DNA from: CAVSPO01 sp963730005
GTDB lineage: Bacteria; Actinomycetota; Actinomycetes; Propionibacteriales; Propionibacteriaceae
Direction: 5' to 3'
DNA: 64,000 nt
Assembly: GCA_963730005.1 (NCBI GenBank)
Contig: CAVSPO010000028.1
Coordinates: forward strand, 124,001-188,000
Positions within the stretch are counted from its first letter, which is position 1; each line of letters opens with the position of its first letter. The notes under the pieces are model-generated. The model did no database searches. It saw only the letters and a list, made by a program, of their open reading frames with translations, and was not told the DNA's origin. Both the position numbers and the translations under genes were made by a program. Shown piece after piece: positions 19,076 to 28,662 of this stretch.

Positions 19076-19345
19076 TCAACACCTCGATCTTTTACAGATT
19101 CTGTTCTCGCAGATCCTGAAGATTCCTGTGCAGATCCGACATCTCTCTGCAGGTTCACGATGAAGCCCGAAAGCTCCATCCACACCACTGTAACCGGGCG
19201 CCTGCCCGGGAGCCATACCTCGGCGTGGCGTTGGATTGCGCTGACAGGCGATCTCACCTGAACCTGTGATCGAGACCCGCGGGCCGATCACTGCCGGCCC
19301 TGGAACGCAGGCCCCGGCGTTGCGGCCCGCAACGACAGAGCCGGC

Positions 19346-19747
19346 CTAGCCCTGAGCGCCCGACGAGTCGGGCCGGGGTTCGTCCCCCGCAACCGGGACT
19401 GCAGTGGCCGGATCGGGCGCCTGACTGATGGCGACCGAGCGGGCCAGCTCCGTGAGTTGACGCGACAACGCGGTCGACCGCATTTTCTCGGTGACCGAGT
19501 GCCCGAAGAACAGCACCACCAGCACATACAGCACGAGGTCGGTGCCGCGGCCGACGCCGACCAGGGCCGCGAGCCTGGACAACCACTCGGGGAAGATGAC
19601 CGCGAACACAGCCACGACGATGAGCAGCAACGTCGCGAGCCGACGAATTGCCAGATCACGCGTCCCCTGCCGCGGCAGCACCAGGATCAGCCCGACGATC
19701 GCGAAACCTGCGATCAGCAGGATCTTGATGACCAGTTGATTCGTCAC
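19346..19747 (-). CDS. DUF2304 small membrane protein
   Basis: 133 residues with three predicted helices (IKILLIAGFAIVGLILVL, LATLLLIVVAVFAVIFP, TDLVLYVLVVLFFGHSV) and a charged cytoplasmic tail, the layout of DUF2304. Members almost always sit next to a GT2 enzyme that makes a polyprenyl-phosphate sugar; here the GT2 ends 10 nt upstream in the same operon. It probably assists that enzyme at the membrane (inference). Confidence 0.8.
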   Translation of the reverse strand: MTNQLVIKILLIAGFAIVGLILVLPRQGTRDLAIRRLATLLLIVVAVFAVIFPEWLSRLAALVGVGRGTDLVLYVLVVLFFGHSVTEKMRSTALSRQLTELARSVAISQAPDPATAVPVAGDEPRPDSSGAQG

Positions 19748-19757
19748 AGCGTTGGTC

Positions 19758-20429
19758 CTAACCGAAGATCAGGTCGTAGATGATGTTGACGGAGTTCCAC
19801 AGCGACTGGCCCTTTGCCCTGGAGTAGTCGGTGTAGACGATGTGTACCGGGAACTCCTCGTACCGCAATTCATGGCTCGCGATCTCGCGCAGGAACTCCG
19901 ACCCGTGTGCCATCCGGTTCTGCCTGAGATGGATCGACTGGGTGGCATGCCGGTTGAGGGCCCGCAGCCCGTTGTGGGTGTCAGTGACCTTCATGCGCGT
20001 GGTCAACCGTTCGAAAAGCACGGCCGCCTTCAGGAAGATGCGTTTCAGCAGCCCGGCCTCGATGGGCTCACCCAGGAATCGCGAGCCCAGCACGACGTCG
20101 ATGTTGCCGGCAGTGCGCAACCTGTCGACCATCCGTACGGCGTCTGCGACCTGGTGCTGGCCGTCGGAATCGAACGTGACGAAGTAGTTGGCAGCCGGGT
20201 CACGCAACGCGTAGCTCATGCCGGTCTGCAGCGCTGCGCCCTGCCCCATGTTGATGGGATGCTCCACGACGACGGCGCCGGCTGCCCGGGCCACGGCTGC
20301 GGAGTCGTCCGTCGAACCGTCGTTGACGCAGACGATCTTGGGAAACTCCTGGCGGGCGCCCTTGATCACGTCACCCACCACGCTGGCCTCGTTGTACAAG
20401 GGCACGATGAGCCAAGTATCAGTGATCAT
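19758..20429 (-). CDS. GT2 glycosyltransferase, dolichol-phosphate-mannose-synthase-like
   Basis: 223 residues from the ATG at 20429 (AGGAAG about 9 nt upstream); a longer reading to 20522 has no family-like sequence. The core shows WLIVPLYNEASVVGDVI, IVCVNDGSTDDS, GQGAALQTG, and the metal motif TFDSDGQH (DSD), then NGLRALNR. This is the DPM1/ArnC branch, which transfers a sugar from a nucleotide to polyprenyl phosphate. It has no C-terminal helices of its own, and the downstream DUF2304 protein probably supplies the membrane part. Confidence 0.85.
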   Translation of the reverse strand: MITDTWLIVPLYNEASVVGDVIKGARQEFPKIVCVNDGSTDDSAAVARAAGAVVVEHPINMGQGAALQTGMSYALRDPAANYFVTFDSDGQHQVADAVRMVDRLRTAGNIDVVLGSRFLGEPIEAGLLKRIFLKAAVLFERLTTRMKVTDTHNGLRALNRHATQSIHLRQNRMAHGSEFLREIASHELRYEEFPVHIVYTDYSRAKGQSLWNSVNIIYDLIFG

Positions 20430-20577
20430 GGACAATGCTTCCTGGTCGGGTACTACCCAGCATATCGGCGCACCGATTTTAACGGCCACTTGCACACAGC
20501 GTGGCGCCGATCGCCCCGACATCGCTGCAGGCCACGCGGCAGGTGAGTGTTGATGCCGACGCCGGTCGCCGGCGTCC

Positions 20578-20844
20578 TCAGCGCACCCGGAAACCGCTGT
20601 GCGCGTCCGGCTCGCAGCTGTTCACCTCGAGGGACTCCACCCGAGCGAAGGTGGGCCCGTCGTGCAGCCAAGCCAGCATGGCGTCGACCGCGGCCGGCGA
20701 CCCTTGCACCTGCAGCTCGAGCGCGCCGTCGCCGCGGTTGCGCACCCAGCCGGCGACGCCCAGCAGGGCCGCCCGGTCAGCAGCGCTGCGCCGGAAACCG
20801 ACGCCCTGCACCCGGCCGCGCAGCAGCACGCGCACCGCTTTCAC
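20578..20844 (-). CDS. acyP: Acylphosphatase
   Basis: About 88 residues, normal family size. It hydrolyses acyl phosphates such as acetyl phosphate and 1,3-bisphosphoglycerate. The phosphate-binding loop GRVQGVGFRR with its catalytic arginine, and the catalytic asparagine in GWVRNRGDG, are both intact. The GTG start at 20844 has AAAGGGG 5 nt upstream; an ATG at 20871 would add nine residues that do not look conserved. It is alone on the minus strand and divergent from the transpeptidase gene. Confidence 0.9.
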   Translation of the reverse strand: MKAVRVLLRGRVQGVGFRRSAADRAALLGVAGWVRNRGDGALELQVQGSPAAVDAMLAWLHDGPTFARVESLEVNSCEPDAHSGFRVR

Positions 20845-21014
20845 GTCGACCCCTTTGTGTGAACCCTCCAAGAAATGGCGCGAACGTTACCGCATTTCAG
20901 CCCAAGGCGTGGGTATGCCGGGCAGTTCTTTTTGGGAATCGGGTCGATCTCTTCGTACTCTGAAGAGGAACTGTGCGGTTGCTTCGCACACCCCGAACGA
21001 AGGGTCGAAGGTCA

Positions 21015-22232
21015 ATGCTGTTTGATCGCCACGCCAGAACCGCCCACGTGGTTGTCGGTGTGCTGACAGCCGCTGCGCTCGTGTTCGGGATGAGCGGTTG
21101 CGCCAGCGCCAACGGCTTGGGTTCCTCAGCCGGCGCCGCCCGGACGCCGGCCATTCCGACCCCCACAGTGACGCCACTGACCGTCGTGGTTGCCCCCGAA
21201 CATGGCACCGACGTCGCTTGGCCCACAGACAAATTGATCCTCAACGTCAGCACCGGCGAGGTCGGTGACGTCACCGTCACCAGCGAGGACGGCGAGATGA
21301 CGATCAAAGGCACGCTGGAGGCCAACACCTGGACGCCGGACCGGACCTTCCTGCCGCAGACCCGCTACCTCGTCGCGGTCACCGGCACCGACTCAGCCGG
21401 CAACCCCAGCTCCGTGATGTCCGAGTTCAGCACCATCAAGCCCAAGATCACCGCCACCTACTCGATCATGTACAGCGGCGACAACCGCGGCATCGCGACC
21501 CCGGTCAGTGTCCAGTTCGACTCCGCCGTCGCCACCAAGGAGCAGCGCGCAGCCGTCGAGAAGGCCCTCACTGTCAGCACCAGCCCCGAGGTTGAGGGTT
21601 CCTGGGGTTGGGTCGACAACCGCGTCGTGCAGTGGCGTCCCGCCGAGTACTGGGCACCGGGCACCACCATCAAGGTCGACGCCCCGATCGGTGGCCTGCA
21701 GACCGGCGAGGGCAAGTTCGTCGGCAACGACTCGTCGGCCACCTACAACATCTCCTCCAAGAGCCGGATCGTCAGGGTGAACACGCAGACCCACCAGGCG
21801 CAGGCCATCGAGAACGGCGTGGTCGTGAACACCCTCCCGGTCACCACCGGCAAGCCCGGCATGGTCAGCCGCGCTGGCATCAAGGTGATCTCCGAGAAGC
21901 TGCCGTCCATGGTGATGGACTCCTCCACGGTCGGTGTCCCCGTCGACAGCGCGGACGGCTACAAGATCCCGGTCAAGTGGGCTCAGCGCATCACCTGGAC
22001 GGGTGAGTTCCTGCATGCCGCCGACTGGTCGGCCGGGTCGCACGGCTACGCCAACGTCAGCCACGGCTGCACCGGCCTGACCACCTCGCGCGCCAAGTGG
22101 CTGTACGACTTCACTGCGATCGGCACCCCGGTGGAGTACACGGGCAACAACGACGTCGTCGAGCAGCACGAGGGCGTCGCCCTGTGGACGCTCAGCTACG
22201 CCGACTGGCAGGCGCGTAGCGCCTTGGCCTGA
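21015..22232 (+). CDS. L,D-transpeptidase lipoprotein (YkuD, Ldt_Mt2-like)
   Basis: 405 residues from ATG 21015 (GAAGG just upstream). A signal peptide ends in the lipobox MSGC. Two Ig-like domains (about residues 40-245) precede the YkuD catalytic domain, as in mycobacterial Ldt_Mt2. The catalytic motif is HGYANVSHGCTGLT, with the nucleophilic cysteine in SHGC. The enzyme makes 3-3 cross-links in peptidoglycan at the outer face of the membrane. Its last codons and stop lie in the first copy of a 27-bp tandem repeat, so the terminus RSALA is encoded by repeat DNA. Confidence 0.93.
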   Translation: MLFDRHARTAHVVVGVLTAAALVFGMSGCASANGLGSSAGAARTPAIPTPTVTPLTVVVAPEHGTDVAWPTDKLILNVSTGEVGDVTVTSEDGEMTIKGTLEANTWTPDRTFLPQTRYLVAVTGTDSAGNPSSVMSEFSTIKPKITATYSIMYSGDNRGIATPVSVQFDSAVATKEQRAAVEKALTVSTSPEVEGSWGWVDNRVVQWRPAEYWAPGTTIKVDAPIGGLQTGEGKFVGNDSSATYNISSKSRIVRVNTQTHQAQAIENGVVVNTLPVTTGKPGMVSRAGIKVISEKLPSMVMDSSTVGVPVDSADGYKIPVKWAQRITWTGEFLHAADWSAGSHGYANVSHGCTGLTTSRAKWLYDFTAIGTPVEYTGNNDVVEQHEGVALWTLSYADWQARSALA

Positions 22233-22292
22233 TGTCGCGCGCGTAGCGCCTTGGCCTGATGTCGCGCGCGTAGCGCCTTGGCCTGATGTCGC
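22212..22292. repeat. Three exact tandem copies of a 27-bp unit spanning the transpeptidase stop codon
   Basis: Copies start at 22212, 22239 and 22266 and are identical. The unit begins GCGCGTAGCGCCTTGGCC and contains the TGA stop, so the end of the coding sequence is triplicated. The unit holds a small GCGC-GTA-GCGC inverted repeat. Confidence 0.95.
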
Positions 22293-22400
22293 GCTTCGTT
22301 GATCTGCTCAGCGTTGCGTCCTTGCCGGTGATTCGTCCCGGCAGCGGGGTCAGATGGTGCCCAGTAGCAGCGGATCAGAGCGTGCCTCAGCGACAGCTGA

Positions 22401-22844
22401 CTAGAGAGTCGTCGTCAAACGCCCCAGCGCCCGGTCCCAGGCGCCCCGGGCCCAGTCGGCGCTCTCTGCGTTGGCGACACCGGTCTGGGTCACCGACACG
22501 CGGGTGCCATTCCCGGCCGGCTCCAGGTTGAACACCAGCCGGCGTTCGACGTCAGCCGGAGAGTCCCCGCTCACCGCAATCCGCTCGTCGGAGATGGCCT
22601 TGTCCAGCCATTCCATCTCGAGCAGGAACGGCTGTTGCACGTTCGTGTAGGTGCCATCCAGCTCGAACTCGTTGGGCACGTGGACGCGGAAGGCACCCCC
22701 CCGCCGCACGTCAGCGACCACTTCGCATTCGGTGTCGGGGCTGGGGCAGAACCACTGCGCCAACCTGTCGACGTCGGTCAGCGCAGACCACAGACGATCG
22801 GCAGTCTCGACGATGTAACGCTCGATGTGCAGGGACTCAGTCAT
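22401..22844 (-). CDS. SRPBCC/AHSA1-like domain protein
   Basis: 147 residues. The N-terminus MTESLHIERYIVETADRLWSA, the DVDRLAQWF helix, and the C-terminal long helix with TQTGV and WDRALGRL fit the AHA1/START-like (SRPBCC) fold with a hydrophobic ligand cavity. Many actinobacteria carry such small proteins, often beside ArsR-type regulators; none is present here. Ligand unknown. It lies convergent to the transpeptidase and divergent from the penicillin-binding protein gene. Confidence 0.8.
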   Translation of the reverse strand: MTESLHIERYIVETADRLWSALTDVDRLAQWFCPSPDTECEVVADVRRGGAFRVHVPNEFELDGTYTNVQQPFLLEMEWLDKAISDERIAVSGDSPADVERRLVFNLEPAGNGTRVSVTQTGVANAESADWARGAWDRALGRLTTTL

Positions 22845-22989
22845 TGCTGTTCGCTCCTTCGCGGGACCGCTTTCAGCCTAGCGGAGCGATGAACGGGGCC
22901 CGAATCGGGGCTCCCACCCACGTTTGCAGAGTCAGCCGGTGGCCGTGTTGGGCAGAGAAGTGTCAGAGCAGCTGACTAGTGTTTGGGCC

Positions 22990-25002
22990 ATGGGATCCCG
23001 GTGCCGCAGCGTGGTTTGTCCGTCCCGACGTGGACGCCCGCGCCCTGCAGTGTTCCTGGGGCAGTTCAGCCGTCCCCGACAGTCGTTCAGTCCACTCGCC
23101 GCGCTGGCGGCGCTGTGCCTGCTGGTCAGCGGGTGCTCCGCCAACAACCCCGGCCGGCCCCAGGCCGACCCCGTGGTTGCGCAGCTGGTCGCCGCGCTGA
23201 GCAACGGCAGCTTTGACGGGCTGCCACTGGCCGGCGACCCGCAGGCCGCCATCGCCGACTACGAGCAGACGACTGCGGGCCTGGACGGCCTGCTGCCGAA
23301 GGTCGAAGCAGGAGCCCCCAGCTACAGCCGGGAAAGCTCCACGGCCTCCGTGCCGTTGGTCCAGCACTACGAACTCGGCGCGGCCACCTGGACCTTCAAC
23401 ACCACGGCCAGTCTCAGCTTCGCGGATGGGCTGTGGCGGGTCGACTGGGCGCCGAGCCTGCTGCACCCCGACCTGACGCCGGCCACCCGGCTGGTGCACG
23501 AGCGCACCCCCGCCCGCCGCGCCGACATCCATGGCGCGGATGGGACGGCCATCGTCTGGCAACGCCCCGTGTACAGGGTCGGCATCGACAAGACCCTGGT
23601 GCCGCCGGAGCTGGCCGAGACGTCGGCTGCCCGGCTGGCGCCCCTGCTGGGCATCGACGTCGACAACTACGTCACCCAGGTGCGCAACGCCGGCCCCAGG
23701 GCGTTCGTCATCGGGCTGACCGTGCGTGAAGGGCAGGTGCCGGTCGAGATCGACGACATCCCCGGCGCCCTGGCTCAGCCAGGCGTGATGCCGCTGGCCC
23801 CCACCAGCACGTGGGCGTCCGGGGTGATCGGCACGGTGCGCGAGGCCACTGCCGACGACATCAAGGCGGGCCAGGGGGCCGTCGCCGCCGGCGATTTCGT
23901 CGGCCAGTCCGGTCTGCAGAAGAAGTACGACGAGCAACTGCGCGGGGTTCCCGGGCACACCATCTGGCTGAGCCCCCGGCCAACCGCTGCGATCCCGTCG
24001 GCCGGGCCTTCTGCTTCGGCGAGCGTTTCTGTCCCGTCCACCCCGAAACCGACAGCCAGCGCGCCGCCCCGCAAACAGCTCTTCACCCTGGCCCCGGTCC
24101 AGGGCCCGACACTGAACACAACCATCAGTGAGCCGGCTCAGACCCGGGCGGAAGAGGTGCTTGCCGACGTCGGGGGCATCGCAGCGCTGGTGGTGCTCGA
24201 CGCCCGCACGGGTGCCATCCTGGCGGCGGCCGATTCGCCCGCGTCCGGTGCGAATGGTTACGCGCTCAAGGGGCAGTACGCGCCCGGCTCGACCTTCAAG
24301 GTGAGTTCGACGCTGGCTCTGCTCCGCAAGGGGCTCGACGGTGCCAGCCCGGTGAGCTGCCCGCCCACCGCCACGGTTGACGGCACCACGATCAAGAACG
24401 TCACCGGGTACTCCCGCACCGGCACCATCTCCCTGCTCGAGGCGGTGGCGTACTCGTGCAACACCGCCTTCGTCACCAGCGCGGTCGACACGCTGGGCAA
24501 CCGCGATCTCGGGCAGGCAGCCGCCAGCCTGGGCATCGGCCTCGACTACGACGGTGGGTTCGACGCCTTCTACGGACGGGTTCCGGACGCTGACAGCGCC
24601 ACCGCCCGGGCCGTGTCGGCCATCGGGCAGGGCAAGGTGCTGGCGTCGCCGATGGTGATGGCGGCCCAGGCCGCCTCGGTCAGCCAGGCTCGCACGATCG
24701 TCCCCTACCTGTTGACCGACACGGTGCCCACCTCGTCAGCCGCGCCGCTCACCGAGGCGGAGGGCGCCCAGCTGCAGTTGGCGATGGAGGGCGTCGTCAA
24801 CATCGGCTCCGGGGCGAGCCTGCGTGGCCTGGTGACGGGGGCCAAGAGCGGGACCGCCGAGTTCAAGGACAGCTCGGGGGCGGACAAACAACACGCCTGG
24901 ATGATCGCGTACAACGATCAGTACGCGTTCGCGGCCGTCGTCTACGACGGTGAGTCCGGCGCCAGGAGCGCAGCACCGCTCATCGCGGCATTTCTGGAGT
25001 GA
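22990..25002 (+). CDS. Penicillin-binding protein, PBP-lipo-like transpeptidase
   Basis: About 670 residues if ATG 22990 is the start; an earlier in-frame start at 22924 is possible. A hydrophobic helix ends in the lipobox LVSGC. An NTF2-like MecA_N domain (about 40-150) precedes a dimerisation domain and a transpeptidase domain with all three motifs: PGSTFKV (SxxK), YSCNTAF (SxN) and KSGTAEF (KTG variant with Ser). A Ser/Pro/Thr/Ala-rich linker at about 335-365 separates the halves. It cross-links peptidoglycan outside the membrane, as mycobacterial PBP-lipo (Rv2864c) does. The neighbouring L,D-transpeptidase adds a second cross-linking type. Confidence 0.9.
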   Translation: MGSRCRSVVCPSRRGRPRPAVFLGQFSRPRQSFSPLAALAALCLLVSGCSANNPGRPQADPVVAQLVAALSNGSFDGLPLAGDPQAAIADYEQTTAGLDGLLPKVEAGAPSYSRESSTASVPLVQHYELGAATWTFNTTASLSFADGLWRVDWAPSLLHPDLTPATRLVHERTPARRADIHGADGTAIVWQRPVYRVGIDKTLVPPELAETSAARLAPLLGIDVDNYVTQVRNAGPRAFVIGLTVREGQVPVEIDDIPGALAQPGVMPLAPTSTWASGVIGTVREATADDIKAGQGAVAAGDFVGQSGLQKKYDEQLRGVPGHTIWLSPRPTAAIPSAGPSASASVSVPSTPKPTASAPPRKQLFTLAPVQGPTLNTTISEPAQTRAEEVLADVGGIAALVVLDARTGAILAAADSPASGANGYALKGQYAPGSTFKVSSTLALLRKGLDGASPVSCPPTATVDGTTIKNVTGYSRTGTISLLEAVAYSCNTAFVTSAVDTLGNRDLGQAAASLGIGLDYDGGFDAFYGRVPDADSATARAVSAIGQGKVLASPMVMAAQAASVSQARTIVPYLLTDTVPTSSAAPLTEAEGAQLQLAMEGVVNIGSGASLRGLVTGAKSGTAEFKDSSGADKQHAWMIAYNDQYAFAAVVYDGESGARSAAPLIAAFLE

Positions 25003-25065
25003 CCGCACACCACAGGGGTGTGGGTTGGATCAAAGTCACGCCGTGGGGCGTGAGAAAGGCCGGCT

Positions 25066-26106
25066 GTGGAGGAAGTACTCAAGGACCTGCCGGTGAAGTT
25101 GCTGCACGTGGCGTTGATCGTTGCCATCGCACTGGTCGCCCGCTTCCTGTTGCGGAAGACGATCGCCACCGCCGTGCGTCGGGCCGAGACCAGACAAGAG
25201 GCCCGCACGGCCCAGCTGGACGCCCGCGCTGCGCAGGCCATCGCCGCCAGCGGGTCGGTGGGGACTGCCCGGGAGGCCCAACGCACCAAGGCGCTGGGCT
25301 CGGTCCTGCAGTCGATCACCGACATCACGCTGGTGACGATCGTGGTGCTGACCGTGCTGGTCGAAATGGGGGCCAACGTGGGTCCGGTGCTCGCGTCTGC
25401 CGGCATCGGCGGCGTGGCGATCGGCTTCGGTGCTCAATCGTTGGTCAAGGACCTCATCAGCGGCGCGTTCCTGGTGATGGAGGACCAGTTCGGTGTCGGC
25501 GACTGGGTGACCATCGGCTCGCTGTCCGGCACCGTGCAGTCGGTGGGCTTTCGGGTGACCCGCCTGCAGGATGCCCGTGGCGGGATCTGGTACGTCCGCA
25601 ACGGAGAGATCGTCACCCTCGGCAATCAGACCCAGGGGTGGAGCACCAGCTTCATCGAGTTGCCGGTCAGCATCAAGGAAGACCCGTTCAAGGTGCTCGA
25701 CGTGCTCAACACCCTGGTCGCCGAGCTGGACGACGACCCGCAGTGGCACGACCAGATGCTGGAGGCACCGACGGTGTTGGGGTTGCAGTCGTTCGACAGT
25801 TCAACCATGACGTTTGTCATCGTTGCCAAGTGCCCGGGCAACCAACAGTGGGACGTGGAGCGGGCCATCCGGGCGCGCGCTGTGCTGGCCTTCCAGGAGA
25901 ACCACATCCTGTCCCCAGGCCTGCTCGTCGAGAACGTGACCGGCCAAGACCGATCAAAGCAGGACACCTCCGCTGCCTCTGCACCGTCAGTGGCCTCACC
26001 CGGCGCTGATCCGACGCCGGCAACCGTTTCGTCACTGCAGTCCAACGCCCATCGCGACCCCAATGAACTGATTGTGCACAACAATCAGCCGATGGATGAG
26101 GACTGA
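25066..26106 (+). CDS. Small-conductance mechanosensitive channel (MscS family)
   Basis: 346 residues from the GTG at 25066 (GAAAGG upstream). Three helices lie in the first 130 residues, the last being the pore helix with GIGGVAIGFGAQSLVKDLISG, followed by the MscS beta domain (VGDWVTIGSLSGTVQ, RNGEIVTLGNQ) and a mixed C-terminal domain. The last 60 residues are Ser/Ala/Pro-rich and look disordered. It releases solutes on hypo-osmotic shock. It is probably co-transcribed with the exporter gene 35 nt downstream. Confidence 0.93.
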   Translation: MEEVLKDLPVKLLHVALIVAIALVARFLLRKTIATAVRRAETRQEARTAQLDARAAQAIAASGSVGTAREAQRTKALGSVLQSITDITLVTIVVLTVLVEMGANVGPVLASAGIGGVAIGFGAQSLVKDLISGAFLVMEDQFGVGDWVTIGSLSGTVQSVGFRVTRLQDARGGIWYVRNGEIVTLGNQTQGWSTSFIELPVSIKEDPFKVLDVLNTLVAELDDDPQWHDQMLEAPTVLGLQSFDSSTMTFVIVAKCPGNQQWDVERAIRARAVLAFQENHILSPGLLVENVTGQDRSKQDTSAASAPSVASPGADPTPATVSSLQSNAHRDPNELIVHNNQPMDED

Positions 26107-26141
26107 GCCGGACAGGCCTGTGCGCGCAGTACCCTCACCGG

Positions 26142-27032
26142 GTGAGTCCGGACCAGCGCAGACACGACGGCATCGGTTTTGCCTTGGCGTGCGTGCTGGG
26201 CTCCATCATCAGCACCCAGGTGGGTGCTTCCTACGCAAAGACGCTGTTCGCCTGGGTGCCCCCGGTCACAGCCGTCTGGTTACGGACCGGCTGGGCTGCG
26301 GCCTTCCTGATCGGGCTGTACGCCTTCCGGCGCCGCACCCGCCGGTTCACCACCCGGCGCCCGTCGTGGCGGGAGCAGCCGCGCGAGGCGAAGCTGGTGG
26401 CCATCGGCTACGGCGTCGCCCTGATCGTCATGAACTGGACCTTCTACGAGGCAATTGCCCGGCTGCCGCTGGGGATCGCAGTCACCCTGGAGTTCCTGGG
26501 GCCGCTGACGGTTGCCATCATCGGTTCCCGTCGTCCGGTGGACGTGCTGTGGGTGCTGATGGCCGGCGCCGGAATTGCCTTGTTGGGCCTGCGGCCGGTG
26601 GCTCTCGACCCGGTCGGGGTGGCGTTCGTGCTGCTCGCCGGGCTGTGCTGGGCGTTCTACATCGTGTTGGGTTCGCGGGTGCGCCGGCACTGGGATGGCG
26701 GCAACGTCCTGACGCTGGCTTGCACCGTCGGCGCCATCGTCCTGACGGCACCCGCAGTGACCGGCGGCGGCGCGGCCATCCTCGAGCCACAGGTGCTGCT
26801 GACCGGCTTGATGGTCGGCTTCCTGTGCTCGGCACTGCCCTACTCGCTGGACATCCTGGTGCTGGGGTCGATTCCACCCGCCCTGTTCGCCATCCTGACG
26901 AGCTTGGCCCCGGCCATTGCGGCCCTCAGCGCCTGGGTGGTGCTGGGCGAGCAGCTCGGGGCGACAGACTGGGTGGCCGTCATCTGCGTGGCCGCGGCCA
27001 CCGCGGGTTCAACGCTCAGTCACCGCCGTTGA
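26142..27032 (+). CDS. EamA/RhtA-type transporter (DMT superfamily)
   Basis: 296 residues with about ten helices in two EamA repeats (first from GIGFALACVLGSIIS, second from LDPVGVAFVLLAGLCWAFY). The layout resembles RhtA, an exporter of threonine and homoserine; substrate is not predictable. GTG start at 26142. The stop codon is inside the left arm of the palindrome at 27027-27076, so termination of transcription and translation coincide. Confidence 0.85.
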   Translation: MSPDQRRHDGIGFALACVLGSIISTQVGASYAKTLFAWVPPVTAVWLRTGWAAAFLIGLYAFRRRTRRFTTRRPSWREQPREAKLVAIGYGVALIVMNWTFYEAIARLPLGIAVTLEFLGPLTVAIIGSRRPVDVLWVLMAGAGIALLGLRPVALDPVGVAFVLLAGLCWAFYIVLGSRVRRHWDGGNVLTLACTVGAIVLTAPAVTGGGAAILEPQVLLTGLMVGFLCSALPYSLDILVLGSIPPALFAILTSLAPAIAALSAWVVLGEQLGATDWVAVICVAAATAGSTLSHRR

Positions 27033-27076
27033 CCGGTGGGCATTCGTCGACTACGCGCAATGCCCACCGGTCAACG
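27027..27076 (+). terminator. Palindromic element copy 1 (terminator-like)
   Basis: An 18-bp perfect inverted repeat (CGTTGACCGGTGGGCATT and its complement) with a 14-nt loop. It overlaps the transporter stop codon. Its core, TTGACCGGTGG-N-CATTCG then TCGACT, recurs at 42353-42394. Confidence 0.8.
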
Positions 27077-27141
27077 CCAGCCAGACAGCAAATGACGCCG
27101 GGATGGGGTGCCGCACCGGCGGCCCACTAGACTGAGTTTTC

Positions 27142-28662
27142 GTGCCGCGCGGCTGCGCGACTCCAGTCAGGGCACAGCAGACCCGGCGACGACGAAAGCC
27201 GAAGGAATTGTCAGACCTTTCCGTCAAGCAGTTGAAGGCTGTGCAGCAGCTGCTGCGCATCACCCCGGCCGCGAGCGAGCTCGGTCGGCTGTTCGCCGAC
27301 GCTGGGCACGAGCTGTACCTGGTGGGGGGGTCGGTGCGGGACGCACTGCTGGGCCGTCTGGGCAACGACCTCGATTTCGCCACCGACGCACTCCCTGACG
27401 AGTCCGAGGCTCTGCTGCGCCGCTACTCGAACACGGTCTGGTCGATCGGGAAGGACTACGGCACCATCGGTGCCGCCAAGTACGTCGCCGGCCAGGAGTG
27501 GAAGATCGAGGTCACCACTTTCCGCGCCGACAGCTACCGCCCCGAGTCACGCAAGCCGGTGGTCGCGTTCGGCGACCGCATCGAGGACGATCTGGTGCGT
27601 CGCGACTTCACGATCAACGCAATGGCGCTGGACGTCACGCCCAACGAGACCGGCGCGCCTGCACTGGTCGACCCATGGGACGGCCTGGAGGACCTTGCCG
27701 ACCATCTGCTGCGCACCCCGTCCACCCCGGAGCAGAGCTTCACCGACGACCCGTTGCGGATGATGCGAGCCTGCCGCTTCGCGTCCCAGCTCGAGTTCCT
27801 GGTCGTGCCCCCGGTGCGGGCCGCCATCAAGGACATGGCCGAGCGGATCGACGTGATTTCCGCCGAGCGGGTGCACGACGAGCTGGTCAAGCTGCTGCTG
27901 ACCGACCAGCCGGCGCACGGTCTGGACCTGATGGTGGAGACCGGGTTGGCTGACCGGATTCTGCCCGAGGTCGCGGCGCTTCGGCTCGAAGCCGACGAAC
28001 ACATGCGGCACAAGGACATCTACCAGCACACCTTGACCGTGCTGGAGCAGGCCATCGCGATGGAGAAGGCGCGTGGGCACCAACCTGACATCGTGTTGCG
28101 GATGGCCGCGCTGCTGCATGACATCGGCAAGCCCGCGACCCGTCGCCTCGAGGGCGGAAAGGTCACCTTCTACCACCACGACGTGGTGGGCGCGAAGCTG
28201 GCCCGCAAGCGGCTGAAGGCGCTCAAGTTCAGCAAGGCCGACACCGATGCCATCTGTCTGCTGATCGACCAGCACCTGCGTTTCCACGGTTACGGCGAGG
28301 CGGCCTGGACCGACTCCGCGGTCCGCCGCTACGTGCGCGACGCCGGCGACGAGCTGGAGCGGCTGCACATCCTGACCCGCAGCGACTGCACCACCCGCAA
28401 CCAACGCAAGGCTGACAAGCTGCGACGCGCCTACGACGAGCTGGAGTACCGGATCGAGGAACTGACCCGTCAGGAAGAACTTGACCGTATCCGGCCCGAC
28501 CTGGACGGCACCCAGATCATGGCGATCCTGGGCATCGCACCGGGCCGTGACGTGGGGGCCGCCTACAAGTTCCTGATGGAACGACGCATGGAGGACGGGC
28601 CGCTGGGCCAGGAGCGGGCCACCGAAGAGCTCAAGGTCTGGTGGGCAGCCCGCCAGGGCTGA
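27142..28662 (+). CDS. cca: CCA tRNA nucleotidyltransferase
   Basis: 506 residues, class II nucleotidyltransferase that adds or repairs the 3' CCA of tRNAs. The head domain has LVGGSVRDALLG, the metal motif DLDFATDA, and RRDFTINAMALD. The neck follows, and the C-terminal half carries an HD domain with AALLHDIGKPATR. GTG start at 27142; the first 30 residues are basic and poorly conserved. In actinobacteria cca commonly lies near the origin with the DUF6049/MviN/trxB group, which is also in this window but about 18 kb away. The final codons and stop are part of a 41-bp tandem repeat. Confidence 0.95.
   Translation: MPRGCATPVRAQQTRRRRKPKELSDLSVKQLKAVQQLLRITPAASELGRLFADAGHELYLVGGSVRDALLGRLGNDLDFATDALPDESEALLRRYSNTVWSIGKDYGTIGAAKYVAGQEWKIEVTTFRADSYRPESRKPVVAFGDRIEDDLVRRDFTINAMALDVTPNETGAPALVDPWDGLEDLADHLLRTPSTPEQSFTDDPLRMMRACRFASQLEFLVVPPVRAAIKDMAERIDVISAERVHDELVKLLLTDQPAHGLDLMVETGLADRILPEVAALRLEADEHMRHKDIYQHTLTVLEQAIAMEKARGHQPDIVLRMAALLHDIGKPATRRLEGGKVTFYHHDVVGAKLARKRLKALKFSKADTDAICLLIDQHLRFHGYGEAAWTDSAVRRYVRDAGDELERLHILTRSDCTTRNQRKADKLRRAYDELEYRIEELTRQEELDRIRPDLDGTQIMAILGIAPGRDVGAAYKFLMERRMEDGPLGQERATEELKVWWAARQG

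Noticed and set aside
19318..19334. CGTTGC/GCAACG hairpin before the DUF2304 gene stop
   Set aside because: Six-base stem only; too weak to call as a terminator.
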